A stretch of DNA of 33,374 nt, taken from positions 81,658-115,031 of the forward strand of contig JAGCDH010000010.1 of NCBI GenBank assembly GCA_017651165.1. The letters run 5' to 3'. The DNA is from Bacilli bacterium. Its GTDB lineage: Bacteria; Bacillota_I; Bacilli_A; RFN20; CAG-826. Made by a program: the position numbers and the translations under genes. Below the pieces are notes generated by a model that saw only the letters and a list, made by a program, of their open reading frames with translations, was not told the origin of the DNA and did not search any database. Of the stretch, positions 22,849 through 31,904 are shown piece by piece; position 1 is the stretch's first letter, and each line of letters opens with the position of its first letter.

Positions 22849-23361
22849 TTATGGATAAATCATTTCACCCCACCCCTCTTTTGGTGTCCCTTTGAACAGA
22901 GCATAAGTGATTACATCAGAGGAGACCGTTGTGAGATCTTGATCCCATTTGTCGAACTCATAAGAGCTGAATTCATCATCTCCCTCTTTTGTGGGGGTTT
23001 CGCCAACATAAGTTGCGGGATTACCTTCAATTACAATAGTCTCATATAATAGCGTTTCACCGTTGTAAAACGATACACGGTACTTATGTAATGCGGTAAA
23101 GACGGCAACAAATGTGGTGTCTTTTTTTACCTTAGTTAATTCCGGTGACCAACCAGCAAAGACGTAATGATAATCGTCATCATCTTCTCTTTGAGGCTCT
23201 TCTCCATCGTATTGAGGGATCTCACCTTTCTTAACTTCTTCATCAGTTTCTAAAACAGTTTCATCATAGTTTTGCCATATCACTGTGCATGTTCTTTTAC
23301 CGCAGGAGATTAGAGAGAGTAAAGCGAATGAACTTAATAATAATCCAAAAGATTTCTTCAC
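22849..23361 (-). CDS. Lipoprotein with two InlB B-type (Listeria-Bacteroides) repeats
   Basis: 170 residues from a GTG start at 23361, chosen because AAGGGGG lies just upstream and the signal peptide then begins VKKSFG; a longer frame from 23397 adds 12 residues of poor signal. A lipid signal peptide ends at LLSLISC near residue 20. Two repeats of about 65 residues follow: CTVIWQNYDETVLETDEEVK to YVFAGWSPELTKVKKDTTFV, and YRVSFYNGETLLYETIVIEG to YEFDKWDQDLTTVSSDV. These beta-grasp-like units are common in adhesive or spacer regions of surface proteins. It opens the operon carrying the small peptide and the starch-binding lipoprotein. Confidence 0.83.
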   Translation of the reverse strand: MKKSFGLLLSSFALLSLISCGKRTCTVIWQNYDETVLETDEEVKKGEIPQYDGEEPQREDDDDYHYVFAGWSPELTKVKKDTTFVAVFTALHKYRVSFYNGETLLYETIVIEGNPATYVGETPTKEGDDEFSSYEFDKWDQDLTTVSSDVITYALFKGTPKEGWGEMIYP

Positions 23362-23422
23362 TGCTTCCCCCTTAAATCTCAAGATAGAAAAAAACACTAT
23401 TGATATGGAATGATAATCTGTC

Positions 23423-23447
23423 TATCACTGATACATAAGTTATAGCA
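23423..23447 (-). promoter_or_regulatory. Extended -10 promoter with tetO-like palindrome
   Basis: On the minus strand TGC-TATAAC (23439-23447) is an extended -10; the -35 (TTAAAA) is weak. Five bases later TATCA-G-TGATA (23423-23433) is a perfect 11-base palindrome covering the likely transcription start. With two following bases it equals the 13-base core of the tet operator, TATCAGTGATAGA. A TetR-family site is plausible but no such regulator is in the window. Confidence 0.5.
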
Positions 23448-23488
23448 CACAATAATTATTTTTTTAACAAAAGAATTATAGATAACAA

Positions 23489-23514
23489 TAAAAAGCCCTC
23501 TAAAATTAGAGAGC
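23489..23514 (-). terminator. Intrinsic terminator after tRNA-Pro
   Basis: On the minus strand GCTCTCTA, loop ATTT, TAGAGGGC, then TTTTTATTG. It closes the cdsA-dxr-rseP-polC-tRNA transcript. Confidence 0.87.
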
Positions 23515-23528
23515 ATTTTCTATGAAAA

Positions 23529-23605
23529 TGGTCGGAAAGATGGGATTCGAACCCACGGCCTCTTGGTCCCGAACCAAGCGCACTACCAAGCTGTGCTACT
23601 TCCCG
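23529..23605 (-). tRNA. tRNA-Pro, anticodon CGG
   Basis: 77 bases. The acceptor pairs CGGGAAG with CTTTCCG, with encoded ACCA. The D arm is TAGCACAGCTTGGTAGTGC, the anticodon stem CTTGG/CCAAG with loop TTCGGGA (CGG at 23569-23571, reading CCG), and the T loop TTCGAAT. It begins 6 bases after the polC stop, so its 5' end must be cut from the polC mRNA. Confidence 0.95.
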
Positions 23606-23611
23606 ATATAT

Positions 23612-26600
23612 TTAGAAATCAAATAAGGATAATTGATCACTTTCGTTTAAGCCATCCAAAACACCCATGTCCGCGAGATCTTGGACATTCGTGGATGTGA
23701 GTTTTGTTCTTCTTAATAAGTCTTCTTTAGAGAAGAATTCGCCTTCTTTACGGGCTTCTACGACAGAAACACCCGCACTTTCACCAAGGTTATCTAAAGT
23801 GATAAATGGAGGAATTAAGGCTTTGTTTTCATAGTCCACGACGAAGTCTGAGGCTTGACTACGATATAAGTCGATATTGGAGAACTTATAGCCTCTTTGC
23901 ACCATTTCTAAAGCGTTAATTAAAGTCTTTAATTGTTCTTGTTCTTTTGGTGAGAGTTTTTCATTAGAGACTCTTTGACGAGTTCTTAACTCTTCAATCT
24001 TAGAAATAATGGCGTCCTTACCTTTAATCATCGTTTGGATATCATATTGTTTACTACGCACAGTAAAGAATGTCGCATAGAACTCTAATGGGTAATAAAT
24101 CTTGAAATAGCCGACACGTACCGCCATTGTGACATATGCCACGGCGTGGCCCTTTGGGAATAAGTATTGGATTTTATTACATGATTCGATGTAGAATTCA
24201 GGCACTTTCTTTGCTCTCAGCATTTGCACATATTCTTCCTTTAAGCCTTTGCCTTTACGGACATTTTCCATAATGGTGAAGGCGATGTTACTTGGAATCT
24301 CTTTGCTAATGAGGTAAGTCATAATATCGTCACGACATCCAATCACTTGTTGTAATGTTGCGGTTTTGGCTTTAATAAGTTCATCAGCGTTACCGTTCCA
24401 CACACCAGTACCGTGTGTTAAACCAGAAATAATAACTAAATCAGAGAAGGTCTTTGGATTTGTTTCCTCTAAAACGCCTCTAACGAATTCAGTGTTGAAT
24501 TCTGGTAATAATAACGCACCTGTCTTAGCGTTGGTATAATCGTGTTCCATACCCAAAGCTTTCGCAGAAGAGAACAAGGAAAGAACCTTCTTATCATTCA
24601 TTGGAATATCTTGAATGTTGATGCCGGTTAAGTCGCACATCATTTTTAAGGCCATTGGGTCAACGTGACCTAAAAGGTCAAGTTTCAAAATCGTATCGTG
24701 AATGGAGTGGAAGTCGAAATGGGTGGTTTTCCAGTTCGCATCCATATCATCTGCAGGATATTGAATCGGAGTAAAATCATAAACTTCATGGTCATTAGGA
24801 ATAACAACAATACCACCAGGGTGTTGACCAGTTGTGCGTTTGACATCTACACAACCAGAGGCTAAGAAGTGAATCTTGGCTTTTGGATAAGCATTCAATG
24901 CTTTGACAGCATCTTCATCGCTCATACCTTCGCTCTTGAATTTTCTTTCTAAGAAGCCACGCGCAAAACCAAAAGCGGTCTTTTCCGCAACCGTTTCAAT
25001 CGTGCCGGCTCTAAAGACGTTATTTTCGCCCAACAACACTTTAGTGTAATCGTGGGCTCTGGCTTGATAATCACCAGGGAAGTTAAGGTCAATATCAGGA
25101 ACTTTATCAGCGTTAAAGCCTAAGAATGTTTCAAATGGAATATCTTGGCCATCATGCACCATTTCTTCACCACAGACTGGACATTTTTTATTTGGTAAAT
25201 CATAACCCGAACGATATTCAGGCATTGTTTCGCTTGTCCACTCAAGATGTTTACACTTTGGACAACGATAATGCGGTGGTAATGGATTGACTTCCGTGAC
25301 GCCTGACATAGTGGCCACAAATGAGGAACCAACAGATCCACGGCTACCGACGATATAACCATCTTCATTGGCTTTTTTAATAATTTTGTGCGCAATGTAA
25401 TAAATGACGGAATAACCGTTAGAGATAATACCATTAAGTTCTCTTTCTAAACGGTTTTGAATAAACTCTGGTAATGGATCTCCATATAACTCGTGTGCTT
25501 TATTAAAGCACATATCTCTTAACATATTGTCACAGTTTTCAATTGTTGGAGTATATAAGTGATCGTTAGGGACTGGCTTCATTTGCTCAATCATGTCCGC
25601 GATCATATTGGTATTTGTGACGGTGACTTCGTAAGCCTTTTCTTCCCCTAAGAATGACATGCACTTGAGCATTTCATCAGTGGAACGATAATGTTGATCT
25701 GGATTTTCAAAAGCTGGCATTCTGCTTCTCGCGTAAGGATTAAGTGGATGTGGCACACCACCGATACCTTTCGCGGAAATATAGACATCTCTAAAGACCT
25801 TTTGTTTTTTAGTGACATAATGGACATCACCTGTGGCACAGACTGGTTTACCGATTTCTTCTGCACATCTCACAATATCTAATAGATATGTTTTTAATTG
25901 TTCATCAGACATTTCGCCCATATTGACGAGATATGAATAGTTTTCTAAAGGTTGAATTTCGATGTAGTCATAGAACTCCATGACTTTCTTTAAAACATCG
26001 TTATTGTAGTTACAAGCTGTTCTAAAAACTTCCCCATTGAAACAAGCAGAACCGATGATAAGGTTTTCTCTTAGTTTTTCCACTTCTCGACGTGGAACTT
26101 TTGGAACATCAAAGTAGTAATCAATATGTGAATATGAAACGAGTTTATATAAGGCTTTAAGACCTTCTTTATTTTTCGCTAAAGCGACAATATGTGTTGG
26201 TCTAACGTGTTTAACATTAGCAAAAGTAGTTTCTAAATTAGCTAAATCAGCATGAGTAAGATTGTGGTTTTGTTTAGTTAATAACGCGATCATTGGTTGC
26301 CACACATCGTTTAAGACCTTAGCGTCGTAATTAGCACGGTGGGCTTCATCTTCTTTGTAAACCACTTCCATATTACGGCATAAGCTGCCCAGAGAATGGT
26401 ATCTAGAATCTGGGAAGAGGTAACGAGACAACGCTAAAGTATCAATGACTGGATTGGTCAACTGTGGCATACCATTATTCTTAAGAGCTTCTTGTAAGAA
26501 TGAGATATCGAATTCTGCGTTATGAGTAACGAGAATGGAATCACCAATAAAGTTAACAATCTTTGGTAAAGCTTCTTGAATAGTAGGTTGATTTTCTAAC

Positions 26601-28072
26601 ATCTTATCTGTGATATCAGTAATTTCCACAATCTTTTTTGGAAGTGGACAACCAGGATTGATTAAGATGTCGTATTCTTCAGTCACTAAGCCATGTTCAA
26701 CTTTTACAGCGCCAAATTCGATAATCTTATCATAGGCACTGCTTAAACCAGTTGTTTCTAAGTCGAGAACAACATAGCTGGCACGAGTTAATGGGGTACG
26801 TACTGGATTCTTTATATATTTCAATTGGTCATCGACCATATAAAATTCCACACCATAAAGCATCTTGATATTGGTTTTTTCTTCCGCTGCTTGGGCATCT
26901 GGATATCCTTGAACAACAGCGTGGTCAGTAATGGCCATAGCGGTATGACCCATGGCTTTTGCGTATCTCGCATAGTCGATCATATGCGTAATACCATCTT
27001 GCGTGGACATATTCGAATGTAGGTGAAGTTCAACACGCTTCTTTTCGCTGGTATCTTTTTCGACTTCATCTGGTGGAAGTAAATCGATAAAGTGGGCTTT
27101 AACCGCCATTGATTTATTGAATTCATCCCAATATGCAGCGCCTCTAACTCTGACATTAGTGCCCCACTTTTGCATCTCTGCGACAAGGGCGTCATTGATT
27201 TGGGAGTTTTGATAGCAGTTGGTGTAAATCGCCCCACCATCATCGTCAAATAAACCGATGTTTAATTTCTTACGATCACCGTATTCATTTATTTCCACAG
27301 AAAAGACTTTCGCGGAGAAGTCAACATGGTCACTATTGCGCGTAATATTATCGATGATATCGACTGGTTCATAATTACCACGTTTATTTAAACGTGCTCT
27401 TTCGCGGTCACGCGCCATTTCTCGAGCGTTTTGGCGCATCATCTTCATCATTTCATCTTCGGTTTCTTCATTGAGCTGTTGCTTTTCTTTAGCAATCATT
27501 TCCTCAACTTCACTACGGTCATTGATTTGACGAGCGGCGCTTTCTTCTTCAATTTCTTGTTCGACGACTTTTTCGACTTCTTTAACAATCTTACGCATTT
27601 CCGCTTTGGAGATTTCTGGGCCTTCATCAGGTTTGACTTCTTCAACAATGGAGAACTCATAGTTTAAGAAATCTAAGAAGTCTCTAAAGTCCTTCATGAT
27701 TTGTTCATATTGGGCTTTTTCTGCATCGTTAGCGTAAATCACTTTCAAGTAATTTTCATCACTTGTATCTAACTCTAAGTTATGGGGAATTCGATATAGC
27801 GTTTGATACCAATCCTCAAAGAGCTTGACTAGATCATTCATATTTGGTCTTACTAAGTAAGAGAATCTGATTAAGTATGGATATGTAACGTTATTTAAAG
27901 CATCTTGGAACTGTCTTAATAAGTGATATTTCCAAGGAGTCTTTTTGACAATCATCATATCGATTTGTTGTGGCTTGAAACGGTTTCTTCCGACCATTTC
28001 AAAATCAATATCAAAATCATCGATATTTTCGATATTTAAATGCTTTAAGAAGGATACCATTTTATCTGTCAT
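23612..28072 (-). CDS. polC: DNA polymerase III alpha subunit, PolC type
   Basis: 1486 residues, normal for PolC, the leading-strand replicase of low-GC Gram-positive bacteria. An N-terminal domain and charged linker (about 1-235) precede the OB fold (about 245-330). PHP follows (VELHLHSNMSTQDG near 347-360). The 3'-5' exonuclease is inserted in PHP, with DLETTG (Asp437, Glu439). The polymerase core has GSRGSVGSSFVATMSG, a four-cysteine zinc site (YRCPKCKHLEW, KKCPVCGEE), PDIDLNFPG and KLDLLGH. The tail shows the helix-hairpin-helix region (DLADMGVLDGL). The start overlaps the rseP stop by ATGA, with GAGG upstream. Confidence 0.98.
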   Translation of the reverse strand: MTDKMVSFLKHLNIENIDDFDIDFEMVGRNRFKPQQIDMMIVKKTPWKYHLLRQFQDALNNVTYPYLIRFSYLVRPNMNDLVKLFEDWYQTLYRIPHNLELDTSDENYLKVIYANDAEKAQYEQIMKDFRDFLDFLNYEFSIVEEVKPDEGPEISKAEMRKIVKEVEKVVEQEIEEESAARQINDRSEVEEMIAKEKQQLNEETEDEMMKMMRQNAREMARDRERARLNKRGNYEPVDIIDNITRNSDHVDFSAKVFSVEINEYGDRKKLNIGLFDDDGGAIYTNCYQNSQINDALVAEMQKWGTNVRVRGAAYWDEFNKSMAVKAHFIDLLPPDEVEKDTSEKKRVELHLHSNMSTQDGITHMIDYARYAKAMGHTAMAITDHAVVQGYPDAQAAEEKTNIKMLYGVEFYMVDDQLKYIKNPVRTPLTRASYVVLDLETTGLSSAYDKIIEFGAVKVEHGLVTEEYDILINPGCPLPKKIVEITDITDKMLENQPTIQEALPKIVNFIGDSILVTHNAEFDISFLQEALKNNGMPQLTNPVIDTLALSRYLFPDSRYHSLGSLCRNMEVVYKEDEAHRANYDAKVLNDVWQPMIALLTKQNHNLTHADLANLETTFANVKHVRPTHIVALAKNKEGLKALYKLVSYSHIDYYFDVPKVPRREVEKLRENLIIGSACFNGEVFRTACNYNNDVLKKVMEFYDYIEIQPLENYSYLVNMGEMSDEQLKTYLLDIVRCAEEIGKPVCATGDVHYVTKKQKVFRDVYISAKGIGGVPHPLNPYARSRMPAFENPDQHYRSTDEMLKCMSFLGEEKAYEVTVTNTNMIADMIEQMKPVPNDHLYTPTIENCDNMLRDMCFNKAHELYGDPLPEFIQNRLERELNGIISNGYSVIYYIAHKIIKKANEDGYIVGSRGSVGSSFVATMSGVTEVNPLPPHYRCPKCKHLEWTSETMPEYRSGYDLPNKKCPVCGEEMVHDGQDIPFETFLGFNADKVPDIDLNFPGDYQARAHDYTKVLLGENNVFRAGTIETVAEKTAFGFARGFLERKFKSEGMSDEDAVKALNAYPKAKIHFLASGCVDVKRTTGQHPGGIVVIPNDHEVYDFTPIQYPADDMDANWKTTHFDFHSIHDTILKLDLLGHVDPMALKMMCDLTGINIQDIPMNDKKVLSLFSSAKALGMEHDYTNAKTGALLLPEFNTEFVRGVLEETNPKTFSDLVIISGLTHGTGVWNGNADELIKAKTATLQQVIGCRDDIMTYLISKEIPSNIAFTIMENVRKGKGLKEEYVQMLRAKKVPEFYIESCNKIQYLFPKGHAVAYVTMAVRVGYFKIYYPLEFYATFFTVRSKQYDIQTMIKGKDAIISKIEELRTRQRVSNEKLSPKEQEQLKTLINALEMVQRGYKFSNIDLYRSQASDFVVDYENKALIPPFITLDNLGESAGVSVVEARKEGEFFSKEDLLRRTKLTSTNVQDLADMGVLDGLNESDQLSLFDF

Positions 28073-29643
28073 AAGAGCATCCTCACAAAGACATATCTAA
28101 AGAGATCTTTAAAGACCACCACCATCATTAACGATAATAATAAAGCGATACCGATAAGTGAAACGATGTTTTTGACTCTCTCTGGTATTTTCTTTCTGGT
28201 ACCGGTTTCTACGCCTAAGACGAGTAACTGCCAACCATCTAATCCTGGGAATGGGAAGAGATTAAAGATTGCTAAGTTAATGGAGATGAAACCCCAGTAA
28301 TATAAGAATTTACCAAAACCAAAGTTCTTTAAAACGTTCGTGGTTTCAAATCCCACGGCGACAATACCACCGATATTTTCCCAAGCGGAAGCACTGGTGA
28401 ATAAGCCACCCACCGCTTTAAAAAGCATTACTGAGCTTTCACCAAAGTCGGTGAAGGTGTGTTTAACGATTTGGCCAAAGTTATAATGGAATCTTCGATA
28501 ATAGATAGAGCAACCAAATGGTTGAACTTGGCCTTCTTCTTGGTTGATTGTAATAGGAACAACTACATCATCAACTAGGCCACCTTTTGCCCCTTCCACT
28601 TTTCTTGTTAAATGGATGGTCGCAGTGTTAAATGTTGGTGAAACAAACTTTGAAAAATCAGGCACGTCATACTTATTTTCGTATTGACAGTAATTAACAT
28701 GACCACCTGTTTCCCATTCAACTGGGACATTACTATGTAACACAACACCTGGTTTTCCTTCGTTAACTTTTTCAATGACTTTTTCTAATTCAAGACTTTC
28801 AATTTTTAATCCCGCGTAAGTGGACTTATAATCAAGCTTTTCAGGATCAAACATCTCAATGGAATAAGAGGTGATAACGTTGTTATCTTTTAATAATTTA
28901 AAAGCCCTATCGGCGTTATAAGAATCGTTAGGAATATAAATCGTTACATTGGTGTATCCATCAATTGGGGTGATTTTATATAAACCAATGGATTCTTCTT
29001 TGAGTTCATAGAAGCAGATGAATTCTTCTAAACCGAGGTGCTTGAAACTATTTAATGTAGCAAAGCTAAAACATGTCGCGTATTTCACAGAATCATCATT
29101 ATTAAATGTGGTTTGATTATCTGCGAAATAGAAGAGCGATTCTTTTTTACTAAGAGGATCTTTGTAAGATAATGGTTCAAATTTGACATAGTCACCATCG
29201 GATAAGCCTGTTACTGATTCCGCGACGTTAAGGTGATTAATGTAGTCCATTCTTTCTTGGACAAAGCAATTACTCGCAAAGAAGAACACTAAGGCAAGCA
29301 CTGCGTTCATAATGACGCCTGCGGAAAGGATGATTGCTCTCTTCCATGGCTTAATGTTATTTAATGAACGGGATTCATCAACGGTGACGCCTTCTGGTAA
29401 AGGCACTCCTTCTCCATACATGGAGACATAACCACCGAATGGAATACCTCTAATGGTGAACTGAGTCTCACCGTTTTTTCTTTTATGCTTAAATAAAGCA
29501 GGACCCATACCAATGGAGTATTCTAAGCAGTACACATTAAAGGCTTTCGCCGCTGCTAAATGACCGAGTTCATGGATGATAATCAAAATTGAAAGGAAGA
29601 CTAAAAAGAGAATAATGTATAAGATAGTTGTTAACACTTGCAT
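28069..29643 (-). CDS. rseP: RIP site-2 metalloprotease, RseP/RasP family
   Basis: 524 residues, about 75-100 more than E. coli RseP or B. subtilis RasP. The zinc motif HELGH is at 24-28 in the first membrane helix, and the second active-site block FPFPGLDGWQ is near 460. Between them lies an extracytoplasmic region of about 300 residues that should include a PDZ-like domain. The enzyme cuts membrane proteins such as anti-sigma factors and leftover signal peptides inside the bilayer. It starts 1 base after the dxr stop, with AAGGAGAA in the dxr 3' end, and overlaps polC. It is a candidate for activating the ECF sigma factor at the other end of the window, but no link is shown. Confidence 0.94.
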   Translation of the reverse strand: MQVLTTILYIILFLVFLSILIIIHELGHLAAAKAFNVYCLEYSIGMGPALFKHKRKNGETQFTIRGIPFGGYVSMYGEGVPLPEGVTVDESRSLNNIKPWKRAIILSAGVIMNAVLALVFFFASNCFVQERMDYINHLNVAESVTGLSDGDYVKFEPLSYKDPLSKKESLFYFADNQTTFNNDDSVKYATCFSFATLNSFKHLGLEEFICFYELKEESIGLYKITPIDGYTNVTIYIPNDSYNADRAFKLLKDNNVITSYSIEMFDPEKLDYKSTYAGLKIESLELEKVIEKVNEGKPGVVLHSNVPVEWETGGHVNYCQYENKYDVPDFSKFVSPTFNTATIHLTRKVEGAKGGLVDDVVVPITINQEEGQVQPFGCSIYYRRFHYNFGQIVKHTFTDFGESSVMLFKAVGGLFTSASAWENIGGIVAVGFETTNVLKNFGFGKFLYYWGFISINLAIFNLFPFPGLDGWQLLVLGVETGTRKKIPERVKNIVSLIGIALLLSLMMVVVFKDLFRYVFVRMLL

Positions 29644-29644
29644 A

Positions 29645-30799
29645 CTAATATTCTCCTTTCAATATCATTTGTTTGACTAATAAGCGGGTCGATAAATCGC
29701 ATTTCTTTAAATCATCATAGGAAGGATTTTTAATGTTTTTCTGCTTTTTCAAGCAGGCATTAATAATTCTTTCAATGCCTAAGAATGGGATTTGATGATT
29801 GAGGAACGCTTTTACTGCTTCTTCATTAGAGGCATTAAAGATTGCCCCCATCGTGCCTTTTTCTTTCATCACTTTGTTAGCAACGTTAACAATTGGGAAT
29901 CTTTCTAAATCAAATTCCCCAAAAGCGGTGTTCTTAATAGAATTAAGATCATCTGTCACTACGGTTTGATAATCGGTTAAGCCTTGATAGATCGCGTATT
30001 TAATAGGCACACGCATATCAGGCTTACCTACGTCAGCGCGATAAGTGCCATTATTATAGCGCACAATTGAATGAACGTAGGAGTTATAATTGATTTTAAT
30101 TTCAATATCTTTAAAATCGTAGCCAAAAAGGTAATAAGCCTCTATGACTTCGAATGTCTTATTGACCATAGTGGCACTATCGATGGTAATCTTTTTACCC
30201 ATCTTCCAGTTAGGATGAGCCAAAGCTTGTTCTGGAGTAATATTCTCCAATTGGTCTCTTCTTAAGTTTCTAAAAGGACCACCACTGGCGGTGATGATAA
30301 TTTTATCAACGTTTTGATTGTCGACCGCTAAGCACTTAGCGATGGCGACATGTTCACTATCGATTGGATAGAGCTTGCCATGTCCTTCTTTGAGCAACTT
30401 ATTAATGATTTCACCACCCACCACTAAGGATTCCTTATTAGCAAGGCATAAAATCTTATCATTCTCTAAAGCGGTAATACTTGGTTTTAATCCCACAAAA
30501 CCAACGAGAGCGTTGACCACCATTTCAGCGTTACTGGCTTTAATGAGATTATCTAAACCATCATCGCCATAAAAAAATGTGATATCCGTGTATTGGTTTT
30601 GATAGTATTTATAGCTCTTTTTATCTTGGACACAGACGGCTTTAACGTTTGGGAATTTCTTAAGAATACCTTTGATATATCTTGTTCTTCTTCCAATCGA
30701 AAAAGCACGTAAATCAAAATCATTAGGATTCTTGAGCATCACATCAATAGTTTGTTGGCCAATTGAACCGGATGCCCCTAAAAGGCACACGGAAATCAT
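29645..30799 (-). CDS. dxr: 1-deoxy-D-xylulose 5-phosphate reductoisomerase
   Basis: 384 residues, normal length. The NADPH site LGASGSIGQQT is at 8-18. ANKESLVVGGE near 125-135, PIDSEHVAI near 149 (metal-binding Asp and Glu) and KITIDSATMVNKTFEVIEA near 206 are catalytic blocks. It makes 2-C-methyl-D-erythritol 4-phosphate, the first committed step of isoprenoid synthesis. It overlaps the cdsA stop by ATGA and leads into rseP, the common Bacillota order. Confidence 0.97.
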   Translation of the reverse strand: MISVCLLGASGSIGQQTIDVMLKNPNDFDLRAFSIGRRTRYIKGILKKFPNVKAVCVQDKKSYKYYQNQYTDITFFYGDDGLDNLIKASNAEMVVNALVGFVGLKPSITALENDKILCLANKESLVVGGEIINKLLKEGHGKLYPIDSEHVAIAKCLAVDNQNVDKIIITASGGPFRNLRRDQLENITPEQALAHPNWKMGKKITIDSATMVNKTFEVIEAYYLFGYDFKDIEIKINYNSYVHSIVRYNNGTYRADVGKPDMRVPIKYAIYQGLTDYQTVVTDDLNSIKNTAFGEFDLERFPIVNVANKVMKEKGTMGAIFNASNEEAVKAFLNHQIPFLGIERIINACLKKQKNIKNPSYDDLKKCDLSTRLLVKQMILKGEY

Positions 30800-31821
30800 G
30801 GTAAGTGAATGCCTCCTGCTGCTTGATCAGCAAAGATACAAACGTAGATTGCCACGGTAATGACAGCAAATAAGATGGAATCACAACGATCCAAGATACC
30901 ACCATGACCTGGCATGATATTAGAGAAGTCTTTAATACTGTAATGACGTTTAATTGCAGAGAAGAATAAATCACCACCAGTGGACACTAATGGGATGATG
31001 AAGGAAAGTATCACAACGTGATACCAGCGTTCTAAATCAATAACACCTTTTAAGACTGGATGCCCACCTGCGGATAAGCCTAAAGCCATACCAGTTAAGG
31101 CAATCGCGGTTAAAAATACACCACCGAAGAATCCTTCCCAGGTCTTCTTAGGAGATAATCTTTCATTCATCTTGTTCTTACCAAAGAAGACACCAACGAA
31201 GTAAGCAAAGGCATCGTTTAAGCAAGCACCAACAGCAACGAATAAAAGCAATAAGCAAGATTCAGCATTAATGAATCCACTGAAATAGGTATCTGGTCTA
31301 ATATTCTGCGCAAATGGGTAAGCGTGAGCAATTGGATAGTAGCGTAAGAACAATGCGCATTGGAAACCGAATGATATTAAGAATATCGTAGTAAAGATAA
31401 AGCACGCATCGATGATGGTGAAATTCTTATCTGTGATAACTGTAATCGCGCTTAAGCCAATACCGGCAAATAAAATAGTCGCGCTAACATATAGTTGGTC
31501 GTAGCAGTCAAATATGCGCCAATCCTTATTCATGTTTGGTATCGCTCTGAAAGCAGGCCATAACAAGATCAGAATCGCTAAAATAAAGCCTAAAATATAA
31601 AGCGCTTTAGAATATTTCATCTTTGCGCATCTAATAATTTCTATAACGCCCATACCACAAGCAATACAAATGACAGCGAAAATGAGCCAGTCACCAATAA
31701 TGACCGCTGGTAAAACAATCGCGATAGCCACTAATGCGGTAATGATTCTAGTGCGCATTGAAACTTTCGTCGCGTTGCTTAATTCGTTAGGTTGAAAGAT
31801 AGGACGTCTTTTATCACTCAT
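30796..31821 (-). CDS. cdsA: Phosphatidate cytidylyltransferase
   Basis: 341 residues, longer than the usual 260-290, with about eight membrane helices. The family signature is split as NERLSPKKTWEGFFGG and IMPGHGGILDRCDSILFA, the second holding the catalytic acids. It makes CDP-diacylglycerol from phosphatidic acid and CTP. No ribosome site is visible before the ATG, and the predicted leader is only about 10 bases, so it may be translated as a near-leaderless message. uppS, often found just upstream, is absent. Confidence 0.95.
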   Translation of the reverse strand: MSDKRRPIFQPNELSNATKVSMRTRIITALVAIAIVLPAVIIGDWLIFAVICIACGMGVIEIIRCAKMKYSKALYILGFILAILILLWPAFRAIPNMNKDWRIFDCYDQLYVSATILFAGIGLSAITVITDKNFTIIDACFIFTTIFLISFGFQCALFLRYYPIAHAYPFAQNIRPDTYFSGFINAESCLLLLFVAVGACLNDAFAYFVGVFFGKNKMNERLSPKKTWEGFFGGVFLTAIALTGMALGLSAGGHPVLKGVIDLERWYHVVILSFIIPLVSTGGDLFFSAIKRHYSIKDFSNIMPGHGGILDRCDSILFAVITVAIYVCIFADQAAGGIHLP

Positions 31822-31838
31822 AATTAAAAGTCAAAAAT

Positions 31839-31844
31839 AGTATA
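31839..31844 (-). promoter_or_regulatory. Possible -10 box of the cdsA operon
   Basis: TATACT on the minus strand, directly after the frr terminator U tract. A weak -35 (TGTTAA) lies 17 bases up inside the terminator stem region. The transcript would start about 11 bases before the cdsA ATG. Confidence 0.4.
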
Positions 31845-31846
31845 CA

Positions 31847-31878
31847 CAAAAAAAGCGGTAATTAACATAGTTACCGCT
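31847..31878 (-). terminator. Intrinsic terminator after frr
   Basis: On the minus strand AGCGGTAA, a 9-base loop, TTACCGCT, then TTTTTTT. It lies 26 bases after the frr stop and ends shortly before the cdsA start. Confidence 0.9.
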
Positions 31879-31904
31879 ATTTTTATAATTTTTATTATCG
31901 GAGA

